IMG/VR virus record: IMGVR_UViG_3300021368_001939 | Location: 1-45,824 of that record | DNA: 45,824 nt | Direction: 5' to 3' (one strand) | Source of the DNA: a virus | In this document: piece after piece, positions 39,752 to 45,824 of the stretch | Layout of the letters: every line of letters starts with the position of its first letter | Position numbering within the stretch: the first letter of the stretch is position 1 | Translations under genes and position numbers: made by a program | The notes under the pieces: generated by a model | Told to the model about the DNA's origin: nothing | Seen by the model: the letters and a program-made list of their open reading frames with translations, nothing else | Database searches by the model: none

Positions 39752-40606
39752 ATGAGCACACTCGTTAAAATCGGTATCGGTGCCGGTGTCGGTCTTCTTG
39801 CACTTACTCTTACCGCAGGTCAATTCACCACACTCAAAACTGGAGAAAATGGACTCTATGTTGGTTTTGATGGACAGGTAAAAGACAGTATCATTCAACC
39901 TGGTATTCATTTCGATGGATTGGGTTCAATCAAAACCTTCAATACTCGTAAGATTACTGTTGCTGCGAATGATCTTCGTCCGAAGACCAAAGACAACACA
40001 ATCATGAAGGACATGGATGTGGTTGTAACTTATGCCATCAATCCTGGTTCTCTCTATCGTTTCTATACTGATTACGATATGTCTAATCATGATATGTATA
40101 GGAATGGACAGATTCAACTGATGTCCAACTACATTGGTCGATTGATTGCTTCTGCTGTAAACCAATCTGTTGATGAGTTTCCTGCTCTGGAAGTGAATAG
40201 CAGTCTTGATAGGATTCAAGAAGTTATTAAGACTAATCTTCAAGGACAACTGATCAAGAATGGTCTTGATTCTGGTATTCAAGTTGAAAGTGTTGTTGCC
40301 GTAAAGGCAGATCTTCCTGATACTTTAGTTGAAAGTGTCAATCGTGTTGTTGCTGCTCAGTCTGATAAGAAAGAAAAGACTGTTCGTAATGAAACTATTC
40401 TTCTTACACAGCAAACTAAAACTGATGTAGCAAAACTCAAAGCAGAAGAAAACAAGGCACTGGAGTCATCTATCACTCCCAGGTATCTTGAGTATCAACG
40501 CAATGAGATCATGAAAGAAGCATTTGCTAATGGTCAAATTGAGAAAATGATTATCGTAAATGGTTCTCCACTGGAAATGCTTCCTACTGGTAAAATCGGT
40601 AATTGA
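39752..40606 (+). CDS. SPFH/Band 7 (prohibitin-like) protein
   Basis: The 284-residue protein has an N-terminal signal anchor (residues ~6-23, IGIGAGVGLLALTLTAG), then the SPFH domain with NGLYVGFDGQVKDSIIQPGI, HFDGLG, NTRKI and MKDMDVVVTYAINPG. A C-terminal helical/coiled part follows (RNETILLTQQTKTDVAKLKA). Cyanophages often carry such prohibitin homologues. The function is unproven; membrane scaffolding or protection of host proteases is suggested in the family. Confidence 0.9.
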   Translation: MSTLVKIGIGAGVGLLALTLTAGQFTTLKTGENGLYVGFDGQVKDSIIQPGIHFDGLGSIKTFNTRKITVAANDLRPKTKDNTIMKDMDVVVTYAINPGSLYRFYTDYDMSNHDMYRNGQIQLMSNYIGRLIASAVNQSVDEFPALEVNSSLDRIQEVIKTNLQGQLIKNGLDSGIQVESVVAVKADLPDTLVESVNRVVAAQSDKKEKTVRNETILLTQQTKTDVAKLKAEENKALESSITPRYLEYQRNEIMKEAFANGQIEKMIIVNGSPLEMLPTGKIGN

Positions 40607-40636
40607 TACTAAAGGGATAGTTTTCAAACTGGCACA

Positions 40637-40662
40637 CCACCTCTTCATAGGGGTGGTTTTTT
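40637..40662 (+). terminator. Rho-independent terminator
   Basis: CCACCTC pairs with GGGGTGG around loop TTCATA, then six T. It ends the SPFH unit and is near-identical in design to the one at 6953. Confidence 0.88.
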
Positions 40663-40672
40663 AATGTATAAT
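40644..40672 (+). promoter_or_regulatory. Promoter nested in terminator
   Basis: TTCATA (the terminator loop, 40644-40649) and TATAAT (40667-40672) are 17 nt apart. Initiation near 40679 would drive the helicase gene. Confidence 0.7.
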
Positions 40673-40696
40673 AAGTCCATAGTTCACCACACACCA

Positions 40697-41866
40697 GTGA
40701 CAATCACTCTTCGTCCACACCAGCAAGATGCCACCAAGGCAATGCTGAAGCATGATCGTGGGCAGATCATAATTCCAACTGGTGGTGGAAAGACCATGTG
40801 CATGATTCATGATACTCAGACACATTTCAAACTATTTGACAATCAAGTTCATGTGGTAGTCGCACCACGAATCTTGTTAGCAGATCAATTGTGCTCTGAA
40901 TTTCTAGAACACATCAATGCTCATGTGCTCCATGTGCATAGTGGAGATACAGAGCACTTTAGCACCACAAAAGCAAAGACCATCAAAGCATGGTCTGAGA
41001 ATGTTGGTGGTAATCAACTCATCTTTACGACTTATAACTCTCTTCATCGTATTGAAGAATCTGGTATTAAAGTAGATTCGATTTACTTTGATGAAGCACA
41101 CAATAGTGTCAAGAGAAACTTCTTTCCTTCTACTGAGTTTTTCAGTCATAATGCTGATCGTTGTTATTTCTTTACGGCAACACGTCGTACTTCTGCAACT
41201 ATTTTTAAACCCGGTATGAATGATACTGAGGTATATGGTGATGTAATTTATCGTGTTCCTGCACCTAAGTTGGTTGAGGAAGGATACATTCTTCCCCCCC
41301 AAATCAAATCAAAAAAGTTTGAGTTATTAAATCCTAAGGAAGTTACTTCCGAATGTGATTGTAATAATATTGTAAGGACATTAAAAGAAAATAACAAAAA
41401 CAAAATTCTTATTTGTGTTAAGAGCACAAAGCAACTTACTCACCTGATGTCAGAAACTGATTTTGCAGTTCAACTGTATGATATGGGATATTCAGTCCTT
41501 AGTATTACATCAAAAACTGGTGCTATTATTGATGGACAGGAAGTTGATCGTGAGGAGTTTTTTAGGACTCTGAATGCATGGGGCAAAGATCCAAACAAAA
41601 AATTTGTTTGTCTTCATCATTCAATTTTGAGTGAGGGAATTTCTGTTAATGGTCTTGAGTCCGTTATTTTTCTTCGCAATATGAATATTGTTGAGATGAT
41701 ACAAACAATTGGTAGAGTTCTTCGAACCGCTCCTGATAAAACTTATGGACTTTGTGTCGTCCCAGTGTATTCGAAAAATGGCATTTCCACTGAAAAGTCA
41801 CTTCAAAATGTTGTTGATACTGTTTTCGGTCGTGGTGAGATGCTTGATTCTGTTGTTCGGAGGTGA
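40697..41866 (+). CDS. uvsW: SF2 helicase, UvsW-like
   Basis: The GTG at 40697 gives 389 residues starting (GTG)TITLRPHQQDATKAM. ATG 40664 is in frame, but it lies upstream of the predicted transcription start and overlaps the -10. Motif I is PTGGGKT, motif II DEAH, motif III TATRR, and motif VI QTIGRVLR, all of superfamily 2. It is shorter than T4 UvsW (503), lacking the N-terminal domain. UvsW-type helicases process forks and R-loops and help switch replication to recombination-dependent mode. It ends 43 nt before an HNH gene. Confidence 0.85.
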   Translation: MTITLRPHQQDATKAMLKHDRGQIIIPTGGGKTMCMIHDTQTHFKLFDNQVHVVVAPRILLADQLCSEFLEHINAHVLHVHSGDTEHFSTTKAKTIKAWSENVGGNQLIFTTYNSLHRIEESGIKVDSIYFDEAHNSVKRNFFPSTEFFSHNADRCYFFTATRRTSATIFKPGMNDTEVYGDVIYRVPAPKLVEEGYILPPQIKSKKFELLNPKEVTSECDCNNIVRTLKENNKNKILICVKSTKQLTHLMSETDFAVQLYDMGYSVLSITSKTGAIIDGQEVDREEFFRTLNAWGKDPNKKFVCLHHSILSEGISVNGLESVIFLRNMNIVEMIQTIGRVLRTAPDKTYGLCVVPVYSKNGISTEKSLQNVVDTVFGRGEMLDSVVRR

Positions 41867-41871
41867 TGAAA

Positions 41872-41905
41872 ATGACTCATTTTACATATAATATAGATGA
41901 GTCAT
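41872..41905 (+). promoter_or_regulatory. TATAAT inside a perfect 9-bp hairpin
   Basis: ATGACTCAT (41872-41880) pairs with ATGAGTCAT (41897-41905) around a 16-nt loop holding TATAAT (41887-41892). Initiation would fall in the 3' arm, near the ATG at 41910. Confidence 0.65.
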
Positions 41906-41909
41906 CTCT

Positions 41910-42359
41910 ATGAATTATAGTAAAGAAACCACTACCATATGGCATCGCACCAAGTACACCAATGATTCTGATTACAAGGAACAGAAACTCGCCAGTAATG
42001 ATGCTTGGCGTAAAGCAAACCAAAGCAAAAAGACTGAGGGTCTTAGAAGGCGAAGAGAGCGTAATAAGCAGGACAGGATAGAGTATCTGGGTGGAAAGTG
42101 TGTGGGGTGTGGTACAACTGAGAACCTACAGTTTGACCACAAGGATAGAACAATCAAAGAGTATAATATCTCTCACAAACCTGACCATACATTAGATAAG
42201 ATTAAACCGGAGTTGGATAAGTGTCAGTTACTATGCAAATGTTGCCATGCTATTAAGACCAGAGAAAACCATGATAATGCTGAGTTACTGAAAGGTTACG
42301 ACCTTAAATCCATCACCGATGATGTAAATACTATCACCATTGTTTACCAAAAATCATGA
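41910..42359 (+). CDS. HNH homing endonuclease
   Basis: The 149-residue protein has a basic N-terminus (SKKTEGLRRRRERNKQDRIE) and an HNH domain: GGKCVGCGTTENLQFDHKDR, then CQLLCKCCHAIKTRENHDN with two CxxC pairs and the DH catalytic residues. It is related to the HNH remnant at 31042. It lies just after the helicase gene with a hairpin-promoter leader. Its stop overlaps the next small ORF (ATGA). Confidence 0.87.
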   Translation: MNYSKETTTIWHRTKYTNDSDYKEQKLASNDAWRKANQSKKTEGLRRRRERNKQDRIEYLGGKCVGCGTTENLQFDHKDRTIKEYNISHKPDHTLDKIKPELDKCQLLCKCCHAIKTRENHDNAELLKGYDLKSITDDVNTITIVYQKS

Positions 42360-42460
42360 AAAAACAATTCATTTGTGTTCAACCCAAGTCCAAAAAAGCA
42401 AAGAATCGCTTTGCCAATATGATGGACAATCTGCACTCTTGTACTATTGAAAAACGATAA
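42356..42460 (+). CDS. 34-residue peptide, possibly truncated
   Basis: The frame reads MKKQFICVQPKSKKAKNRFA then NMMDNLHSC, ending TIEKR. I recall longer cyanophage proteins with ICVQPK...AKNRFAN.MD.LHSC followed by a FL.S....YFFW region; if correct, this copy has lost its C-terminus. It is translationally coupled to the HNH gene. It may be a pseudogene. Confidence 0.5.
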   Translation: MKKQFICVQPKSKKAKNRFANMMDNLHSCTIEKR

Positions 42461-42511
42461 GAAGATGAAGTGCTCTCAGACCCTCCTAGAACACCCTCCA
42501 CAGTAGTTTCA

Positions 42512-42520
42512 TGCTATAAT
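42512..42520 (+). promoter_or_regulatory. Extended -10 promoter TGCTATAAT
   Basis: TGC plus TATAAT (42515-42520) lies about 95 nt before the ATG at 42616. The long leader has no obvious uORF. Confidence 0.55.
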
Positions 42521-42615
42521 AGGATCAATACGGCAAAGAGTGTTTAAAGTGTCGTAGAGACGGTTTTTGAGCATGGAGAACCAGCAATTTCAGTAATTAA
42601 GAGGTAATTTATTTT

Positions 42616-43245
42616 ATGCAGCAAACGGACATTAATCTTGAAGGAGCACTGGATAGACTCAAAACAATTAAAGCACCAAGTCGAAAGAAGATTGAAATAT
42701 ATGCGAAGAGGTGTTATCAAGTTACAATGAGTGATGATACTCTGAAATGGTGGAATGATGAAAAGTCTGATAAGGATGTAGCCCGTGCAATCACACGACC
42801 ATTTTATGATCTTGTTCATTCCTGTTCAGTACCTACAGGTTTGATTACTAAGAATGCATTTGAGAATCGTTTGCAAGATCGTACTTATATTCCTACCAAA
42901 GATCATATTTTTCGTCCACAATTCATTTGTCGATATATGCTAGATAATTCTAGTAAATTCAAAGATTTTTCTATCTTTCGTGAGTGGATGATTATGTGTT
43001 GTTCTACTACATTAGTGACGAAAGAAGAAAATGCCGATCTTCGTATCTCTGGAACAAATAATAGGGGTGAGGATTATGTTCTTCTAAGTTCGACTGATAG
43101 TCAGTACAGAAAGATTGAATTAAAATTATTTTCTCATAGTAATCATAGGTCTTGGAGTGATCGTACAATTCAAGAGTCTTCTAATCTTATTAGTCCCCCA
43201 CAAGAACTATTAGAGTATGAAGTGCCATTTTTAGACAATCTTTAA
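42616..43245 (+). CDS. Conserved hypothetical protein
   Basis: The 209-residue protein starts MQQTDINLEGALDRLKTIKA and has KDVARAITRPFYDLVHSC, TKDHIFRPQFICRYMLDN and FREWMIMCCSTTLVTKEENA. The second half (GEDYVLLSSTDSQYRKIELK) could be a beta core, but no D-x-K nuclease motif is clear. I recognise the style as a conserved cyanophage protein without a known role. It has its own promoter and long leader. Confidence 0.65.
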   Translation: MQQTDINLEGALDRLKTIKAPSRKKIEIYAKRCYQVTMSDDTLKWWNDEKSDKDVARAITRPFYDLVHSCSVPTGLITKNAFENRLQDRTYIPTKDHIFRPQFICRYMLDNSSKFKDFSIFREWMIMCCSTTLVTKEENADLRISGTNNRGEDYVLLSSTDSQYRKIELKLFSHSNHRSWSDRTIQESSNLISPPQELLEYEVPFLDNL

Positions 43246-43260
43246 ACTGGCACTCTGTCC

Positions 43261-43289
43261 TTGACTCTGCCCTGACTCTGCCCTATAAT
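43261..43289 (+). promoter_or_regulatory. Sigma70 promoter built from 11-nt repeats
   Basis: TTGACT (43261-43266) and TATAAT (43284-43289) are 17 nt apart. The spacer and -35 are made of repeated GACTCTGCCCT units; a similar arrangement occurs at 45209-45248. Confidence 0.8.
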
Positions 43290-43315
43290 ACAAAGGTAAT
43301 CAAGGGAACACCACC

Positions 43316-43459
43316 ATGAAATGCAAAGTCGAACTCTATGTTGCTGGCACTGTCTTTTATGAGACCGTTCATGCCCGTGACTATCAAGAAGCAAAAAAAG
43401 TAGCACTGGCACGTAATCCGAATGCTACTGTTGTTTCTGTCAATGCATCTTTCTTCTAA
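43316..43459 (+). CDS. Small hypothetical protein
   Basis: The 47-residue protein reads MKCKVELYVAGTVFYETVHA then RDYQEAKKVALARNPNATVV. It is a compact beta-alpha-beta-type sequence ending NASFF. It is the first gene of a small-ORF operon from the strong promoter at 43261. Its stop overlaps the next start (TAATG). The function is unknown. Confidence 0.65.
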   Translation: MKCKVELYVAGTVFYETVHARDYQEAKKVALARNPNATVVSVNASFF

Positions 43460-43671
43460 TGACTGAACAACAACTGACTGACGCAATCTGCGACCAAATT
43501 CAAGATTCAGTCCACCGCTGGGGGCGCGACAACATGCGAGCTGGCGCTGATTGGCAGATGCAGCAGGCTATTCGGCGCTTTGATGACTGGCATCTTAAGA
43601 CTCACGGATGGTCTATCGCAATTATTGAACTTGAGAGATTGTTGCGCCCCACCACACAGGAAGACAACTGA
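43459..43671 (+). CDS. Tandem paralogue 1 (MT..QLTD...DWQ...RP family)
   Basis: The 70-residue protein starts MTEQQLTDAICDQIQDSVHR, has AGADWQMQQAIRRFDDW in the middle and ends LERLLRPTTQEDN. The LTD start, ADWQxxQxI core and RPTTQE end are shared with the next three genes. Function is unknown. Start and stop are coupled to neighbours by TAATG and TGATG overlaps. Confidence 0.7.
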   Translation: MTEQQLTDAICDQIQDSVHRWGRDNMRAGADWQMQQAIRRFDDWHLKTHGWSIAIIELERLLRPTTQEDN

Positions 43672-43955
43672 TGACTAACCAACACCCACTGACTGACGAC
43701 ATCATTCGATACGATAAAAAACTAGGATGCCAGGATTTTGGCACTTGGATTTACACCGAAAATGATCTACGGGCTGCTACTGATTGGCAACTGAAGCAGG
43801 TGCTTGAATGGTTAAAAACTAATACTGAAGATTACGTATTAGAAGATTATTACAGCACTTATTTTCTTATCGAAGCTTTTCTTGATGACTTCAAGAAAGC
43901 AATGCGCCCCACCACGCAGGAGGAAAACTGATGACTGACCAACACCCACTGACTA
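43644..43955 (+). repeat. Repeated gene-junction cassette (two ~52-nt copies)
   Basis: 43644-43696 and 43904-43955 are near copies: GCGCCCCACCAC, a Shine-Dalgarno stretch, ACTGATGACT and CAACACCCACTGACT. They end one paralogue, carry the ribosome site and start the next. Shorter copies occur at 44140, 44320, 44570 and 45140. Confidence 0.75.
43671..43931 (+). CDS. Tandem paralogue 2
   Basis: The 86-residue protein starts MTNQHPLTDDIIRYDKKLGC, has LRAATDWQLKQVLEWLKTN and ends KAMRPTTQEEN. The variable middle (TEDYVLEDYYSTYFLIEAFL) distinguishes it from its neighbours. It overlaps both neighbours by one base (TGATG). Confidence 0.7.
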   Translation: MTNQHPLTDDIIRYDKKLGCQDFGTWIYTENDLRAATDWQLKQVLEWLKTNTEDYVLEDYYSTYFLIEAFLDDFKKAMRPTTQEEN

Positions 43956-44161
43956 ACAAAGATTTAGAAGATCTTGAAAAGTTATTGACCAGTAGCGTAC
44001 TGGGGCAACTTGTTCTGCCTTCTGACTTTGAGCTTGCCCGTGCCGCTGCTGATTGGCAGTTGGAACAGTGTATTGCCTGGTTAGATGACACCGATTGCGA
44101 TAATCCACAAGAAACAGCACAAAGATTGAGAGAAGCAATGCGCCCACAGGAGGACTCATGA
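43931..44161 (+). CDS. Tandem paralogue 3
   Basis: The 76-residue protein starts MTDQHPLTNKDLEDLEKLLT, has ARAAADWQLEQCIAWLDD and ends REAMRPQEDS. It shares ends and core with the adjacent copies. Its stop overlaps the next start by 4 nt. Confidence 0.7.
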   Translation: MTDQHPLTNKDLEDLEKLLTSSVLGQLVLPSDFELARAAADWQLEQCIAWLDDTDCDNPQETAQRLREAMRPQEDS

Positions 44162-44319
44162 AAACTATGATCACTATTTCGCTAACAAAAGAAGAAGCTA
44201 TCTACCTTACAAAGATTCTTTATGACAATAGTTGTGGTAACGAACGTAGTACTTCAGAGAATGGATCGTTATTAGATGAACTTGTAGATTTATTAGAAGT
44301 AAAACCGTGGGATCTATAG
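44158..44319 (+). CDS. Small hypothetical protein within paralogue cluster
   Basis: The 53-residue protein reads MKTMITISLTKEEAIYLTKI and ends LDELVDLLEVKPWDL. It looks helical and is not a member of the flanking paralogue family. CAGGAGG precedes the ATG, and a GGAGG follows for the next gene. Function is unknown. Confidence 0.65.
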   Translation: MKTMITISLTKEEAIYLTKILYDNSCGNERSTSENGSLLDELVDLLEVKPWDL

Positions 44320-44330
44320 GAGGATAACTG

Positions 44331-44567
44331 ATGACTGAACACCCACTGACTGACTCTTTCCTTCAAAGTTACTACAAATACGGCGATGGTCCTTACGATG
44401 AGGATCAAATGCGTGATGTTGCTGATCGGCAGTTGGAGCAGGTGATTGCTTGGTTGGAAGACAATCTAGGTTCTAGAATGTACTTGCATCTGGATGAAGA
44501 CAGCGGTACAGAAGTGAACGTTGGTTACGTTATTCAACACCTTCGCGAAGAAATGCGCCCATTATGA
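44331..44567 (+). CDS. Tandem paralogue 4
   Basis: The 78-residue protein starts MTEHPLTDSFLQSYYKYGDG, has RDVADRQLEQVIAWLEDN and ends HLREEMRPL. It is the most diverged copy, with RQ for WQ in the core. TAGGAGG lies 10 nt before the ATG. Confidence 0.7.
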   Translation: MTEHPLTDSFLQSYYKYGDGPYDEDQMRDVADRQLEQVIAWLEDNLGSRMYLHLDEDSGTEVNVGYVIQHLREEMRPL

Positions 44568-44590
44568 AACAACAAACAGGAGAACAACTG

Positions 44591-44878
44591 ATGACTGACC
44601 TATCACCAGCCGCGCAAGCTGTGCTGGACGCCTTCGGTAAGCACCCCCTGCACGCCGATCACATAGACAACAATCTGATACACGGCGCCCTTCCCGCCGC
44701 CCTGGAGACTGTTGCGGATCAGGTGGTGCCATTTGCTGAGATTACTCCTCAAGAGGATCTTGAAAGCCGCAGAGAAGCAATGGCCTGGGGGATGCAACAC
44801 CAGGCCCAGCTCACCCGTCAACAACTCCTCGCCATCGCCGCTGAGCTGCGCACTAACCTTATTGAGCCAAAGAACTAA
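44591..44878 (+). CDS. GC-rich Ala-rich hypothetical protein
   Basis: AGGAG lies 8 nt before ATG 44591, preferred over the in-frame ATG 44564. The 95-residue product starts MTDLSPAAQAVLDAFGKHPL and ends RQQLLAIAAELRTNLIEP. By hand count it is about 57% GC, far above most of the window, suggesting recent transfer or host origin. Similar Ala-rich SPAAQAVLDAF proteins occur in cyanophages (recollection). Confidence 0.68.
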   Translation: MTDLSPAAQAVLDAFGKHPLHADHIDNNLIHGALPAALETVADQVVPFAEITPQEDLESRREAMAWGMQHQAQLTRQQLLAIAAELRTNLIEPKN

Positions 44879-44943
44879 TGGAATTGCTACTACTTGGAAG
44901 GATCTGAAAGAGACAATGATTGAACAACAACACAGGAAGACTC

Positions 44944-45108
44944 ATGATTAGGCTAATTCAATTTCTTTTCTCTGGATGCTTCAATCAATGGAAAATTATT
45001 AAACAACAACTAACAAACTTTGACTATGGGTGGTGTAATGGAACCGCCATTAAGTACACTTTACGATGCAAAAAGTGTGGAGCTATGAAAACCTTCCTCG
45101 CAAAATAA
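44944..45108 (+). CDS. Small single zinc-knuckle protein
   Basis: The 54-residue protein reads MIRLIQFLFSGCFNQWKIIK and ends RCKKCGAMKTFLAK. One CxxC pair plus upstream C12 and C31 could bind zinc or form a half zinc ribbon. AGGAAG lies just upstream of the ATG. Similar RCKKCG proteins are common in cyanophages (recollection). The function is unknown. Confidence 0.62.
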   Translation: MIRLIQFLFSGCFNQWKIIKQQLTNFDYGWCNGTAIKYTLRCKKCGAMKTFLAK

Positions 45109-45109
45109 A

Positions 45110-45166
45110 CGATGGTTTCTAAGAAGAGAACTCAAAAAAGCAATGCGCCCACAGGATAACAAATAG
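45110..45166 (+). pseudogene. Fragment of a tandem paralogue C-terminus
   Basis: The frame gives RRELKKAMRPQDNK then stop, matching the (L)REAMRPQE end of the paralogues at 43459-44567, but no start or core is present. It is probably a remnant of a deleted copy. Confidence 0.5.
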
Positions 45167-45220
45167 TGGAGTCACTAGAAGAACGATTTGAGGACACTCC
45201 CTGAACTGTCCACTCTGCCC

Positions 45221-45248
45221 CTGACTCTGCCCCACTCTGCCCTATACT
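45221..45248 (+). promoter_or_regulatory. Promoter CTGACT-16-TATACT built from repeats
   Basis: CTGACT (45221-45226) and TATACT (45243-45248) lie in a run of CACTCTGCCC/GACTCTGCCC units, like the promoter at 43261. It would drive the gene at 45273. Confidence 0.65.
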
Positions 45249-45272
45249 AAGTTCATCAACGCAACACACATC

Positions 45273-45545
45273 ATGTTCCACTACACACCGACCGTCAAGG
45301 AGTGTAAAGACTACCTGATCAACGAAAAGGGTTGGACATTCGTTAAGAAGTGTCCAAATCTGCATTATTACTATTGGAAGACCAATGGTAATGATAACTG
45401 GTCTCATAGTAAAATCTGGACTATGAAAGAAATGCGTCATGGTGTTGAGCGTATGAGGATGCAAGATTGGTTGGATGCTGAGTATGAGAAACTTCGTCAA
45501 GGTATTCAACTGTCAATGTTCAATGATTGGGAGTATGTAAACTAA
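45273..45545 (+). CDS. Hypothetical protein
   Basis: The 90-residue protein starts MFHYTPTVKECKDYLINEKG and is Trp/Tyr/Lys rich (CPNLHYYYWKTNGNDNW), ending MFNDWEYVN. The pattern suggests a small folded domain, but no family is recognised. Its stop overlaps the next start (TAATG). Confidence 0.65.
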   Translation: MFHYTPTVKECKDYLINEKGWTFVKKCPNLHYYYWKTNGNDNWSHSKIWTMKEMRHGVERMRMQDWLDAEYEKLRQGIQLSMFNDWEYVN

Positions 45546-45824
45546 TGAAGTTCAACTCTGTTGATGAAATTAAGGTAGGTGATTACGTTACCTTCCTTAA
45601 TGGTAAAAAAATCATCGAAGTCACTGAAATTCGTGCAGATTACAGTAATTATGTCAAGGGAGTTTATGTAGAAAGTGGTAAAGCAATTAAGGAACATTAT
45701 TCCCACTTCTCTCCCGCACCTGAAGAAAACACTAACACTAAAACAATGAAAGAACAACTCTACACCTGGAACGACCCTCAGAATAACGCAGTTTATGGCA
45801 CTAAACTTGCTATGAACAGTGCTG
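45545..45824 (+). CDS. Hypothetical protein (3' partial)
   Basis: The frame starts at ATG 45545 (MKFNSVDEIKVGDYVTFLNG) and is open to the window end, 93 codons. The N-terminus (VDEIKVGDYVTFLNGKKIIE) looks like a small beta-barrel or SH3-like fold, followed by a linker with PAPEENTNTKTM. The rest lies outside the window. Confidence 0.6.
   Translation, partial: MKFNSVDEIKVGDYVTFLNGKKIIEVTEIRADYSNYVKGVYVESGKAIKEHYSHFSPAPEENTNTKTMKEQLYTWNDPQNNAVYGTKLAMNSA

Overview
The window looks like a slice of a T4-like marine cyanophage genome (myovirus of the Kyanoviridae type infecting Synechococcus or Prochlorococcus). The reasons are an AT-rich, densely packed genome; T4 core genes (gp32, gp33, gp59, gp4, gp53, gp48, gp54, gp26, gp51, gp5-like and a UvsW-like helicase); typical cyanophage accessory genes (thyX, phoH, glutaredoxin, SPFH/prohibitin, 2OG-Fe(II) oxygenase, sulfotransferase, a DUF1825 homologue); and CTAAATA/ATAAATA late-promoter motifs before structural genes. 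No function was confirmed by a database search; all calls rest on motifs and remembered family features.

Layout. 1-1443: 3' part of a tail-fibre gene with 51-nt repeats and an S74 intramolecular chaperone. 1484-5576: sulfotransferase, small late protein, GT9-like glycosyltransferase, carbamoyltransferase and glutaredoxin. 5530-9012: small conserved genes, a GIY-YIG endonuclease, and two RNA elements resembling the glutamine (glnA/Downstream-peptide) riboswitch class, the second of which encloses a small ORF. 9009-13818: thyX, phoH, a PD-(D/E)XK nuclease, gp33, gp59, a DUF1825 homologue and gp32. 13819-17131 (minus): gp53, gp48, two small structural proteins and a gp4 fused to a homing-endonuclease-like N-terminus. 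17172-30537 (plus): tail tube initiator, gp26, gp51, tape measure, two paralogous tail proteins carrying an M23 peptidase or a lysozyme-like domain, gp27-like hub, a gp5 OB-fold protein, a gp5-like beta-helix, and spike/fibre proteins. 30579-32207: small genes, an HNH remnant, tRNA-Met(CAT), tRNA-Leu(TAA) and an HNH endonuclease. 32244-39419: two small proteins and two large fibre proteins. 39572-45824: membrane protein plus SPFH protein, UvsW-like helicase, HNH endonuclease and a cluster of small ORFs including a tandem family of paralogues.

How it works together. The central block builds the baseplate hub, tail tube and cell-puncturing device, with its enzymatic parts spread over separate genes. 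The replication/late-transcription block (gp59, gp33, gp32) lies beside nucleotide metabolism (thyX). Regulation seems layered. There are sigma70-type early promoters, three of which sit inside terminator hairpins with the -35-like hexamer at the loop. There are CTAAATA late promoters. Several selfish or accessory genes have promoter-in-hairpin leaders resembling the T4 I-TevI/soc design.
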